A DNA stretch of 64,000 nt, taken from the NCBI GenBank assembly GCA_029339505.1, contig JAQISU010000094.1, forward strand, positions 7,732,001 through 7,796,000, given 5' to 3'. The notes under the pieces were generated by a model that saw nothing but the letters and a program-made list of their open reading frames with translations, was not told where the DNA came from and searched no databases. The stretch comes from Unio delphinus (taxonomy: Eukaryota; Mollusca; Bivalvia; Unionida; Unionidae). Position 1 is the stretch's first letter. Each line of letters starts with the position of its first letter. The position numbers and the translations under genes were made by a program. Shown here in pieces: positions 45,581 to 58,051 of the stretch.

Positions 45581-45787
45581 TTGACGGACGTGATGAACAC
45601 ATACGGACGTGACGAACACAAACGCACGCGATGAACATAAATAAAACATGACAAACACAAAGAAGGACATAACAAATACACAAGTAAACAACACAAACAC
45701 AAGAAAAAACACAAACACCACACGCACATGCACACCCACAAGGTCAACAACCTGGAAGATAGATCGTCGAAAAGGTTCCAGACACAC

Positions 45788-45925
45788 CTTTTCTTTCCCG
45801 CTCAAAGCTCCCTTCACATCAGCAGGCATGCCAAATGATGCAAAGGATTCTGACAGGGGGTCAGGAAGGTCAGACAATGGGGTGACATCGACCAAGGTCT
45901 CATCACCCACTGTAAGGTCTTGAAT
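45788..45925 (-). pseudogene. Unknown duplicated gene, copy B, upstream exon
   Basis: Forty-six codons starting IQDLTVGDETLVDVTPLSDL, open and with both splice sites (acceptor TTTCAGATGCAG, donor GTGTGTCTGG). Several amino-acid changes separate it from copy A. The next exon of this copy is broken. Confidence 0.55.
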
Positions 45926-47255
45926 CTGCATCTGAAAGAAAGTTGGAAAGTTTGTGAGCAGAAGGAGTGGTAGAGCTTCTCAACTGTGCACCTACTGATA
46001 GTATTGTAACAAAATAAAAAAAACAAAAACATATTTGCAGTGTTTTCTTATGAACAATTTTTGTCTGGACCTGATTATAACGTGACCAAATTAACAGGTG
46101 GATTTATGTACATTAAATATAAATCGGTGTTTATTTATTCTGTATGGTGAAATTTTATGTCTGAATTGATCCTCAAAAGTTTCAAGACAGTTTTGTCAAA
46201 CTTTCTAAGTAGTAATGTTTACATTAATATGCGACGAAAAGTATCTTATTAAACACATTCAAGGAGTTTATTAATTTTATTATTTACATATTTTCTAATA
46301 TTTGTGTGAATACTGATCGAACAGATTCAGTAACAAGGTCATTCTAATCAACATTCTTGTCAATGACGCTCACAGGAGGAATTGAATAGCTTGTCCTATT
46401 ATCATGAATATAAGTAGCTTATTGTTACTAGTATATTATCAACAAACTACTTTTTCTGATATCCATCCTCATTAGGGCTTTTTCATGATTTTAAATTGTG
46501 ACATGCATATACAGGAAAAGAAACAAAGCAGCTAAATAATGCCGTACAATTTAAATAATAATGGTTTTTTAGAATTTAGTCTTCTAATTACTTGAGATTA
46601 GTAGTTTCTTAAGTGTGTTAAAATATTAGTTTGTATACCCATAGGGTAATACTATCCAACAAGACAAAATACTGCATTGATATGTCTCCTTAAAACAATA
46701 AACTCTTGATTAAAAGCAATGTTCGTTTCTTCTCCATCCAACAACAGTCCTTCAAAATGGCTGACACTCTGCTGTCTGAAAAGAGTTTCCAAGACATCTG
46801 CTTAGTGCTAAAGATTTATAATATTGTTAAATAATACATGATATTCAAATCAGCCTTTGTTGTTAGATCAGTACCATCGTTATTTCAGACCAGCTAGAGG
46901 AAACTTATATGTAAATATGACTGTCCATTCTGGGTGAGAATGATGACAATACTGTCAATAGAGCCGAACTGCACATGTCCTATCATTTTCATGTAGGTCC
47001 AAAAAGTAATATAAAAATAAGCCTTCTGTAGAAAGACCATGTTGATATGACTTTACATTCAGAAGTAGTTTGATCATTCTCAAGGTGACTATCCTGACAG
47101 CCAAATTGAATATCAGATCAGTGCCTATTTCATGTAGGACCAACTAGCAGACATAAGAAAACTGGTGAAGAAAATCATGTTGATATGACCATCTATCAAC
47201 AAGGAGGGTAATAACAAGAATGTAACCATATCTGAGGTCACATTGGCACAAATGT

Positions 47256-50200
47256 CTTTTATAACCATAGAGATATAAAGCTTGGTGTGATATGACTTTC
47301 TGTTTATCAGGATAAACAAGATTTTCAAGATGGTTACTATTGTGGTTATACTGTATATCTGATTGGCACTATTTTCATTTAGGATCACATGTGTTTTGGT
47401 GAAAATATCATTTTGATTTAATGAAGCCATTAAGAAGAGTAGTGGTAAGAAGATCTTTGAGATAGCCACTATTGCAATCATATTGACGGCAAGATCAGAA
47501 ACGTTATACATAGAGACCACTAGAAATATCAAGTTTTCTGGTAAATCTTCAGGATTAGTGACGCTGTTCAAGATGGCTGCTTTAAAAGCCATACTAAATG
47601 TCAGATCAGCAAATTTTTCATTTATAACAATTACAAAAACATGCTCATGATCAACCATTCTGGAAGAGTAGCCAAACTGGATGACAGTGCATCAGTTTTC
47701 ATTTAGTAAATACGCCTTTGATAAATATGTTTTATGGCAATCCTTTATGTAGTTTAGAACAAAAAACCTCAGATGTATGGATGTATAGCAAAAACCAGAC
47801 AAGAGTCCAACCCTTAAAAACATCTTCTGGTGTATGACCATAAAATTTTTACTTTCATGGTTTCAAGATGCACTAAACACTGTATATAAAGGACATGATA
47901 AGGTGTTCTTTGTAGAATAGTGTCATTTTACACATCAAAATATTTTTGATACAATTTAGTTTTTCATTTACACGATTACTGACAATATGCAAAAAAGAAA
48001 AGGTTCTTAGGAATAACTAATTCTCTTCTAAATTTGCTAATGTAATACATGCAAGAAGAATGAAAATCCTTCATATAAAATATCAGAATCCAGAGTAAAA
48101 TTGTAATGCAAACTATTCATCACTAAATAATTTGAACAATTACACTATTCATTTAATTAGTGAACTTCAACAATGTGTTGAGTCCAATACTCAGCAGCAT
48201 TGCCAACAATGATTGTTGTAAAAATCACAAAACAAAATAGATGATATTTACCAGACAGCTACATCAGTGGCCAAGAATAAATTTGAATGTTAAGTTTTCT
48301 GTATAATGTTATCCTGGTCAATTGACAGGCAGTTAAAAAAAAATCCACTCGTGATTATCATTGTCTTACTCGAAAATCAAATAACTTACATGCTAGTACA
48401 GCAAATGATTCTTATCAATTCTGATTGTAACATCTTTACAAAGTAACGAATTTACAAACAAAAGCAAAGAGATGCCAAAAGGTCCATGTTCAACACGTGT
48501 CCACTGTATTAAGGTTTGTTTGACAGGTTTAACTGAAATGAAGCTGTCAGTTAATACCTCTGTAATTTGAAATTAAAAAGTCATTAATTCAATACCAACC
48601 CTAGACAGTTACCTCAGTGTGTTCTTTAGAAAGAACATGGATTCCATTTCTTTGGAATACATTTTAACCAGTCATGTGTGCTCAGTGTATATCATTAAAA
48701 ATAAAGCATAAAAAAGGCATAATTAAACTTTAAAAACAATCATGATTTTACATGGATTTCTATCATTAATCAGAAGAATGGTGGAATATTTTTGTTTAAA
48801 ATATTTTCTATTGTTATATGTTTAGGCTCTTACAAATGTAAAAAGAAGTAAAACAAGCAATATAAAATTTAACAATTTATTCCCCCCCCCATAAAAAAGG
48901 TAAACATAAGAGCTTATGATTTTACATATGAACTTCAAATCCAATAATTATCTAAAAATTAAAAATGTGAAGTCTTACTAATAAAAAGTTTAAGTTCAAA
49001 TCCTGATGATGGAATTAAGTGGTCAACATTGTACTGATGCGTCAACAGTTGTTTGTTAAATCACAGAAAATAATATTCCAATTTGAATTCTGTATAAATT
49101 TTGATAACAGTCTTGTCCTAGAATTTAGAGCAGTTATTTCCAGGAAAAAAAAACAATCTCTTACAATCAAAACAATCTTAAGACAAATAAAATCAAAAGC
49201 CCCAAAACTGGTAACAAAATAATACACATTAACTTTACAAGTGTTATGGTACTAATAACTATTCTTTCTCAATCAACAATAAATCTAGCTACAATGCATA
49301 ACATGACCAGATGCGAGTCACTCCTCTAAAAAAAACATAATATGAAACAATCACTACTGGTTATTTGTCTACTCCAATCATGGCCTTGATACAATTTATT
49401 AATCTTACTCTGTGAATGAATAGTTTTTAAAATGCTATTCCTGGTTTTAAATCAAGGTCAGGAACTAGGTCAGCATTGGTAGTTCATAAAAACTAGTTTG
49501 AGTCTCTAGATGAAGCCCTGAGTGCCCTGTGTGAAAACGTGTCTCAGGCGCTTATCTTTGTAGATCACTAACATCGCATCTATGCCCATGTCCGTTGGAT
49601 CTTGGCCAAAGCCACCAGCTTCCTGTGGACTGGTGGTTCCCCACACAATATACAGTCTACTAAGTATAGCCTATCATTTGCTGGGGGGGGGGGAATGGTA
49701 TTCACCCATAACAACAAATCAGACAAAGCCATGATAATTTGATTCTCAAATTGGTCATACCATTAGCAAGAATATACAAAGGTACAAAGGAGGTTAGACC
49801 TGATCTAATGTGGGGAAATAAAAATTCAAGCCAAATAGTTTCCCTATACAGTACTAGTGAACTTTGTTTTGGAGAGCTATTATAATAAAGTAGCTTAAAA
49901 AACAATCACTTCAACAGTGAGAATTACGCTGCACTGGCTATTTGTTTAAATAGATCCAAACTGAGAAAAAGTAAATGTACTACGATTCCTTCCTCGACCT
50001 CAAACAACATTAATTATACAATACAACATAACTTCCACTGTATTGATAGTTTCTAAGTGTATCTAAAGTACCTAAAATACTGACTTGTGTCCCTGATCTT
50101 GAGTATTGAACCCAATGAGTGATGCAACACCATTTATCTCCAAATGCACCAACACTTATAGCAGTAAGGAAAAACAATAGAATGGAATGAGAGGAATAAC

Positions 50201-51690
50201 AATAAAAGGGCACAGGAGACTGATATCACTCAGCTGGGAAGATGACATGTCAGCTTTTAAATGTCAATTTTTGCATTTATTGAAAATGTAGAGGGGACAA
50301 AATGCTAGCAGCACATAACTTTGCTCCGCAGTATTTTAATATTGGTGCAAGTTATTTACTTCCTAAACACATTGGGAGCTGATCTGATGCAGTGGAAATA
50401 TATACATTTTTTTAAAACTTCTGTTATAAAAAGATGCAAGTTACATTATCACAACATTACAGAAATCAGTAAGAGTTTTTGCAATCTTCAATCATTGTGT
50501 CATTGTTCAAGATGTTTTCAATGTAAAATTAAAGGAGAGCTCAAATACCTATATCTATATCTGTTGAATTCACATCAGAAAGTCAAAACAGGTTTTCACT
50601 CAATGCTGAAAAACTCATTGACTTAGAAAATAGACTTGAATAAATGCTAAGTTTTATGTAGGAACTTAATTCTTAGCTTGGAAGGCTACTGGAGAACAGT
50701 AAGCAGCCCTACAATGTAGTCCAAAAGTCTATATTGAGCTGATGCTGACCATGTTATAATCTTGACCATTACATCCAGACTTAATCACAGAAATGAACTC
50801 TGCCCATAATTATTAAATGTGCTGACCATTTCTTGTAAACAACATTGACAGATATTAATCTAATATTAATTGACCTTAGTGGTGCATGTGGTTTAGCCAA
50901 CACATCTTTCAATAAAGTAAACCAGTTACCCACTGTTATGAATTTCAGTTTCACAAAAACATTTAAAAATAAGTATGACTCTTTACTAGTAACAAAATGT
51001 AGCTCACATTAAAACTTGCACTTCATTGAACTAAGCCAGACAATTAGTTACTTCAAACAAACTTATGCTGACATTAAAAGTTTATCAACTTAACTGGGGG
51101 CAAAATAAGTGGGGGAAACAATTAGATTTTTGGGGGGACTGGACCAAACTCTACATACATGCTTTTCTTAGATAATTAACCAAGGACAAGATAATGTGTT
51201 TTAATATTTCATATTCAAAATATGGTGACTTTATGACAATGAATATAAAACAGGCTATGTTTATGTATTTGCCAGACTTTTTCTCTGGATACTGCTGTTT
51301 TAAACATTTAGTTGTTAATGCTGTTTAGCACTTTAAAACTATTTGCACTAGTGCAATATTGACCATTGGGGGGGCCAGCTGAACCCAAGAATGAGGTTAC
51401 ATGACTCGTTCAGCCAATGGAAGATAGTTAAGGAGTATGAATATATGGGCCAGCATCCTTAGCGTCACTTGCAAAGAATTCTTGGAGATACATGTAGTAT
51501 ATTTAGAGATCATAAATTTTACATTTTTCTTCTTTTTCCTTACGATCCTTTTAATTGTTCCTGTTTTTTTTTGTGGTTTTTTTTTGCACAATTATTTTTC
51601 ATAATTGTGAGGATCATTTTCTTGCTCGCACTTTGGAAAGAAGAAGGTTATTAGAATTTCCTTTATGTACATAGCCATTGTTTAATTTTT
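47256..51690. other. Gene-free AT-rich stretch
   Basis: To about 47,690 the degenerate ~115-125-bp repeat of the region continues. Beyond that I see no gene. A GC-richer patch at 49,500-49,680 has no recognised identity. Confidence 0.5.
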
Positions 51691-51699
51691 GGAAAGACA

Positions 51700-52034
51700 A
51701 TGACAAAAGCAATTATGATGGGCCATTCACTTTGTAAATGGTTAGATCGGTATTTGAGGTCCGGGAAGGATCTTAGACTAAGTCCGTCTTTAATGTAATG
51801 GAAGTTTGTAAGGTAAACATGAAGGGTATCGGTGGGCGCACAATCGATAAGTATTTGCGCCTTGACATGAATGAAGTCCGCTTAAGAAACCCCGATATTG
51901 TAATTCTTCTGATTGGGGACAACGATGTAAACGCAGAGACATCGCCAGAGTAATTGCACATAAGATCGTCGCATTGGCTACGCCTTTACATAGGAAATAT
52001 AAGGTTAAACAGATCGTTCAGTGTCAGCTTATGC
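51700..52034 (+). pseudogene. SGNH-hydrolase-like fragment, left part
   Basis: Broken frames give IMMGHSLCKWLDRYLRSGKD, with a G-H-S block-I motif, then LIGDNDVN with the G-x-N-D block-III motif of SGNH/GDSL hydrolases, then ALATPLHRKYKVKQIVQCQL up to the insertion point. Such domains are frequent in open frames of invertebrate retroelements and orphan genes. Stops and shifts make it a relic. It resumes after 54,893. Confidence 0.6.
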
Positions 52035-54892
52035 GGTATGCAGAGAACTCGCCCCATGGAGAACTCGCCCTGGGAGAACTCGCCCCAACGTATATGGAAA
52101 AGTCGCCCCTGAGTGGTTGGAGAAGTCGCCCCTGAGTGGTTGGAGAAGTCGCCCTCAAAACCCAGATAACCTTTTTATAGCAGAATTAAAACATCTTTTA
52201 CGTGGTTCAGTTTTAGATTTTTTTTTATACGCGATCACAAAAGAGATTAACTGTAATCATAAAAACAATATCATAGTAATATTTCTAAGACTATATCCAG
52301 TCTTTAAATAATCTAATGAATGACGACAGTATAGTGATTAAAAAGAATGATTAGTCAAACACTGTCATTATTATGAATCAAGAAGATTATTTTAAATAAG
52401 TTGAACGTCAATTAAATGACGAAAACTATTACAGACATATTAGCGAAGATCCGTCAATAGAAATTAAATAACAAATTTCAACATGCATTAATGAGATGGC
52501 TACACACAAAAAAATCCGTATATGAGGAATTTGATACTTTCCCTCTAGCATGCGTACACATCAATTCTACATAAAGTCTATTCCACAGCTATCTGTTAAT
52601 TTCAATCTTGGTATTATTAGATGTAACATCACTATATACCAACTTTCCGCATGCAGCTGGTATTGAAGCGTGTACAAATGTTCTTGATTACAATCCTAAT
52701 AATAGCCCACTATCTTGTGAAGATATTTATATAATATTAAAACTTATCTTGGAAAATAATTATTTTCAATGTAATAATACAAAATACATACACATAATTG
52801 GTACCGCAATGTGTATTAATATGGCTCCTTTATACGCTTTACTTTCATGGGTAAATTTGAAAAGGACTTTCTTCAAAACGAAAAGTTTAATTCATCCCTT
52901 TGGTTCAGATTTGTCGATGACATTTATATCTGGAAGCAGTCAACCGAAGAACTGTAAAATAGTATTGATCGCCTAAATCATTTTCACCAGACAATTAAAT
53001 TTACTTATACTGCATCTAGTAAGCATGTTTCATTTTCAGATGTAAATGTGATATAAAATATTGATAACACTATCTCTGCAAATATTCATATCAAGGAAAC
53101 TAATATCAACCAATGTGGAATAATCCTCATGTCACCGCATGTCATGTAAAAACGGTATACCACATAGCGAGTCGAAAAGATACGGACATATTATTTCAGA
53201 TGATTCTCATTTATAAAATTCGTTGAATAAATTCCAAATATATTTACAAAACAGAAATTATCCTTCACATATAATTGATTCTGCGCTGAACAAAGCCTGT
53301 AATATCTCTCAACATTGGACTTTAAACAAAGCAGTATGTACAATATAGAGATCTAAATCCTTTCAGAATACGATCGAATCCTTCATTATCTAATCTACGT
53401 CGTATAATTAATAAATTTAAGTCTCCTAAATTTATCAAATAAATTTATCTATTTACCAGTGTAAAAACACTTTACAAAAATAAATCAATTATCGCTTAAA
53501 AAAGACCCAAGAATTTGCAAGATTTTTTTTATTAGTACTAAACAGACAAAAGAAAAAGAAAAAAGAACATTTTCGTCATCTAAATGTAACATACACCGGT
53601 GCTCACGATGTGCAAATATAAGAGAAACTACTATGAATAATCATCGCTTTGATATATAAAAATTATAGAGATCCGCAGTTTTCATCTAATATTTCAACAC
53701 AGTTTAACACCAATTATAACTCTCTAAGCGAATTGTCTTTCATGCCGATATTTTATAACCAATGAATATCACAACACAAGGCACTTTAAAAAATGGTGTG
53801 CATCAACAATAACCTTTTATTTGGTTGTATTATTTATAATAAAACGTACAAGTCAATTTTGAGCGCCTTTTATACTCACAAAACCTTATTTTGCAAAACA
53901 AATTGACTGTTCATAAAAAGTGTTACATATGTATCACGACCTTTTTGGAATGATAGACATATATTGATATAGCAAAAATGTATGCATTTAGGAAAGAAAC
54001 GTTTATAACGAGTTATCGTGTCAGCGACATTGATTTGTGCCTCATTAGTTAATTTGGGTCTAGTACGCGTGATCACGGTGTTATTATATATTAATAAATA
54101 ACGTAATCTTGTTATTTTACATCGCAAATTTAGTAGTGAAATATTTTTTAAACTTCTCTTTTAACTTGAAAAAGTTTGTTATTATTGAGAAATAATAAAA
54201 TTACGAACACCGATAAAATACACTAAATGATGTAGTATGACTGATCTTTCAGAAACCTTCCGAATTCTGCGCATTAGCCATGATGATTAACTCGATAGCG
54301 ACCGCATTTCTTTTGTAGGCATCGATAATGTTTTTTTGTTTATTGAGTTCAAGTATCATCTGTTAATGGTTTGCAAATCTCAATGAAAAATCAGATTAAA
54401 TTGTTCAGTTAGAGAGATAATAAATAACACTTTGGCTTATTGACGGTCAGTGCCAATTCAGTCGATTTCGGGTTATAAAAGTCAATGTCATAACGTCATC
54501 TTAGGGTGACTTAGGTTATCACCATTTTATATCTAAAACTGCAGACATACCATCATGCTTACATCCTCTTATTTTTCCAAATAAAACGCATATAATCATT
54601 TGAAGAGCAGAGCGAAAGGGACATAAAACACTTATGTTTCGTTAAGTACATAAGCGAAGTTGATCAATGCAAATTTTATAGATTTAATAAATTACTAAGT
54701 TGAAGAATAACAACAATAAATGAAGCCTTGACAACCATGTGGCAAAATCTCAGAATTATTATATATTATCCTTGGGGCGACTTCTCCAGGCAAAGTGGGA
54801 CGACTTCTCCGACCACTATGGGACAACTTCTCCTAACACCTGGGATGAGTTCTCCCAAGGCGAGTTCTCCATGGGGCGAGTTCTCCGCTATT
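52035..54892. mobile_element. 2.86-kb inverted-repeat element with subterminal GAGAACTCGCC repeats
   Basis: The ends are inverted copies (about 110 bp each) built from short repeated units: GGAGAACTCGCCCCAT and GGAGAAGTCGCCCC with spacers. The 10-bp direct repeat CAGCTTATGC flanks it at 52,025-52,034 and 54,893-54,902, and removing the element restores a continuous hydrolase-like reading frame. A target duplication of 9-11 bp with repeat-rich inverted ends suggests a Mutator-like DNA transposon, but no transposase was found. The interior holds Penelope-type RT remains (52.6-53.7 kb), possibly nested, and otherwise AT-rich sequence (53,720-54,760). Confidence 0.75.
52595..53720 (+). pseudogene. 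Penelope-like reverse transcriptase remnant
   Basis: The frame LLDVTSLYTNFPHAAGIEAC matches the conserved first catalytic block of Penelope-like RTs. GTAMCINMAPLYALLSW follows, then in a shifted frame WFRFVDDIYIWKQ-like sequence at about 52,900, and later pieces such as NYPSHIIDSALNKACNISQH near 53,270. A short cysteine-containing stretch near 53,585 lies where the GIY-YIG nuclease linker would start. Many stops and shifts are present. These elements copy RNA at target ends and are widespread in invertebrates. Confidence 0.7.
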
Positions 54893-55095
54893 CAGCTTAT
54901 GCCTAGATTCCCGGCAACGTTACACCAAGTTGGGGTCGCGGGAATACTAAACCATAACAATGAAGCAGCAGATAAAAACTATAAGGAGAGGTACTGTCAC
55001 TTAGCAAAGGAGGTCAATGATATTGTGCGATCTGAAGTGTCGGCTTATCCTTATTTAACATTTTGGGACTATAATAGCAAATTTGCGGCCGCACG
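54893..55095 (+). pseudogene. SGNH-hydrolase-like fragment, right part
   Basis: Directly after the target duplication the frame continues RFPATLHQVGVAGILNHNNE, then HLAKEVNDIVRSEVSAYPYL and a TFWDY segment, as in the left part's relatives. It ends without a recognisable C-terminal His block. The following 55,096-55,640 shows nothing recognisable. Confidence 0.6.
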
Positions 55096-55646
55096 ATTCA
55101 CCCAAAACCACCTAAAACCTGCCCAATCCACAAAAAACATGTAAATAAAATGAAATATACTCAAAACCACAAGAAAACATTGGAAATATTACTATCTTGG
55201 TGAAACCGACGACTAATTATGCCGCATTATTTACATCGTATGGAAATTACAAAAGGGAGACTACCCAAAACTACAAAAACATGATGTAAATAAAATGAAA
55301 TATACAAACGGCCTCATTGTGAATCAAAGAGAATGACAACAGTAATATATGCACGATATTGTACAAGTTTACATGTATTCGTTATTGTCTTTATTAACAT
55401 TATGTTGTCGCTAAAGGCTATAACAGTCTATTATGTTTCTTCTTGACATCTTAAATAGAAATAAAATTTTGAAATCATATAATGGTACTGATTTTTTATT
55501 TTTAACTTGAAGAGAAACTAGGTGCCTATTCATTATTTTCTAAGGATAGAGCAGTCTTCTTCGCATGTAATTCATTGGTGTGAGACATGTGAAGATCTAT
55601 AAATACATACATATAAATGTAAGGCAGAAACGTTGAGTAAATGAAG

Positions 55647-56030
55647 TGACAAAGCGGCGGTCCACATGTTACAGATGGCGGTACATATCAAATTAATGAG
55701 TAGATAAACATAGTTTGTTCTACAATGAATGAGCGAATGGTGAATTATTTTGTAATTTCTATAGTTTAAGTCAACCAATGCATACGCAGCAAACTATGAT
55801 TCGAATACATCCTTTGACAAAGCGGCGGTCCACGGAAGTTACAGATGGCGGTACAAATCTAATTAGTGAGTAGATAAAAATCGGGTGTTCTACAATGAAT
55901 GAGAATGGTGAATTATTTTGTAATTTCTATAGTTTAAGGCAAACAATGCACAAGGCAGCAAACTCTTATTCTAATACATGCCTTGACAAAGCGTCTTTCC
56001 ACGGAAGTTACAGATGGCAGTACAAAATCA
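55647..56030. repeat. ~168-bp tandem repeat, two and a half units
   Basis: Units begin TGACAAAGCG at 55,647, 55,815 and 55,984 and share GTTACAGATGGC and GGTGAATTATTTTGTAATTT. The third is truncated after about 50 bases. Nucleosome-length spacing is typical of animal satellites. Confidence 0.9.
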
Positions 56031-56252
56031 AAGAAGTGAATAAATAAAAGGTAGATTGTAATTGTTTTATATGGTATATATATATAAAGTTCGCAAAACG
56101 TCTTTAATTCTACAGTAGTAGTAGCAATCTTTATCATTTCTGAATTTATGCTTCAACGAGTATAATTTGCTACATGATAAATATATCTTTATTGTAATTT
56201 AATTGTGCAAAATGGGTCCAAAGGGGAAGTCTACAGTTAAAAAAAAAAAAAA

Positions 56253-56289
56253 ATGGCTCGTACCAAGCAAACTGCGCGTAAATCCACCG
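56253..56289 (+). pseudogene. Histone H3 N-terminal coding fragment (37 bp)
   Basis: ATGGCTCGTACCAAGCAAAC and the next 17 bases encode MARTKQTARKST, the invariant H3 tail start including Lys4 and Lys9. The match then ends abruptly: GC plus TTGA gives an Ala codon and a stop. An A-tract of about 15 bases lies immediately upstream and the Tx1/L1-type LINE begins downstream. No other part of H3 is present nearby. Confidence 0.75.
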
Positions 56290-56553
56290 CTTGAGTATTG
56301 TGTAAAATTCTTTTGGATTACCTTATACATTATTTCATAACGAGAGGTAATCACAAATCTTGTGCTACGCACTTGTAAGTGGGTTGGTAGTGAGCAATCG
56401 CTCACTACTGATATTGTCATTTTTGTCATATTGTCAGTTATTTAGGAAAATTTTCATTGTATTACGTTATTTTCTTCTGCACAATCACCATTCTTTATTT
56501 TCAGCACCCCTTTTTTGTTTATAAATTTTGCAAATAGTTTTTTCCCTTTAATC

Positions 56554-57959
56554 ATGACTGACAGAGACAGCAGTAGCAGTGAAAGTAGTAGTAGTGACGG
56601 AGAAGTCGAAAGAACTGACAAGTATAGATTTAGAATCAGGGACTTTTTCCAGACAAGAGTCGAGGGTGCTGGTTTAGAAAAGACCCTGATCTTATATCAT
56701 AGGAGAGGATGTCAAACCCTTGATTTTGGTGAAGCACAAAAAATGCCAAGTCAGACAGAAGTTCTGACAGCAATGAAAGTACTAGGGATAGACCGAGGAG
56801 AACAAGTTGAAGGCTTACAGTACGGAGGGCCTAATAAATATATTCTGTACCCAAGAAGACAAACATTCTAAACCAGAACGAAATTCAGATCTTGGGCACA
56901 ACGGCTAAAATATATGACACTCCTCCCATAACTAGACAATTGCAGCCTAGGATGGTGGAAGTCGTTATCTCGGGCCTCCCCCTAGAAGTTAGCTCTACTG
57001 TTTTTCGAGAAAAGCTAATGTTTCAGCATAAAATAAACCCGGGACAAGATAAGTACCGCACAGTTTTTGGACATCCAGAAGTAAGAACGGGAGAACGAAC
57101 AATACTTGTCAATCCGGAAGAAGTAAAAAAGATACCAACGTATTTCTATATACTAGGATTTCTGTGTAAATCCTGGTACAAAGGATGCGAGTTTGACAGA
57201 CCATGCCCCAGGTGCAAAAACATTGGCCATGCGGTGAAAAACTGCACACAACCGGCGACACAAAGAAACCCGAATACATATGCAGCAAAAGCGGCTCAGG
57301 GGACAGAAGAACAAGAAGAAATTGAACAAGGACTGGAGGCAAATCAAATTTCAGAGGAACAAATAAATCAATCTGGACTAGAGCAAGCTCAACAAATAGA
57401 GAGAGTCCAGGAATAAATCCCGATAATAACAGAGGAACCTTTTACTACTCCTCGACGCACCACTAGGAAGATGGTACCGGGGACACCTCTAAAAACAATA
57501 AACAAGTATACATGTCTGCCGATAGAGGAGATATCGGGTGATGAAGCAGAAGAGGAAGACAATGTAAGCGACATACAACCTTTAGAGAGCACGCCAAAAA
57601 CATCCACCCCCCCTACGAGAGAGAAAAAGAGAAAACCTACGGAAACTCTAACAGACTCCTCCACAAGCCAAGGGGAAATAAAAACACACGGAGACCGCCC
57701 TAGAAGAAAGATGAATAAACAGAAAAAAAGGGAACAAAAAAGCGAAGAAAACCTATCAATGGAAACATCAACTTCAATTGGAAATGACCAAGAAAAGGAC
57801 ATGACGACGGACAAGGACGAATCGGATAACCAGGAATCGAATGTGACTGAACAAATAGAGCAAGAACATTACATAACGACTGAGACAAACTATAGGGAGA
57901 CAACCGATAGTAGGGAACTGACAGACGGGGGACAAATGCCCCCCGTATCACCCTTATAA
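56554..57959 (+). pseudogene. LINE ORF1 (CCHC RNA-binding protein)
   Basis: MTDRDSSSSESSSSDGEVER starts an acidic, serine-rich N-terminus at 56,554. A frame change near 56,870 moves the reading to a second frame, which carries VISGLPLEVSSTVFREKL and the knuckle CPRCKNIGHAVKNC near 57,210. An in-frame TAA at 57,414 is followed by 160 further open codons that are polar and charged. In this clade ORF1 coats the element RNA. The spacing and single knuckle fit Tx1-type ORF1. Confidence 0.7.
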
Positions 57960-58051
57960 TAAATAAAAATATAATAACTTTAAATACTATATTTTAAGTA
58001 CTTTTACAATCTGAATACTAAAAATCTCAATATAAGCCACCTGGACCTAAA

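Larger units (their letters stand above)
40900..47255. repeat. Segmental duplication, copy B
   Basis: Direct copy of 35,190-39,100 enlarged by satellite growth in the same intron position. An insertion of AT-rich sequence (near 41,445-41,575) is specific to B. The gene exons in B are partly destroyed, so A is the better-preserved copy. Confidence 0.85.

Noticed and set aside
44622..45931. Three overlapping minus-strand frames of 353-432 codons
   Set aside because: Produced by TCTTGGGTC-type minisatellites. Only 45,788-45,925 inside the longest one has exon-like borders and a homologue in copy A.
47125..47658. 177-codon minus-strand frame with hydrophobic residues
   Set aside because: It spans several units of the degenerate ~120-bp repeat; the resemblance to a membrane protein is from AT-rich composition.
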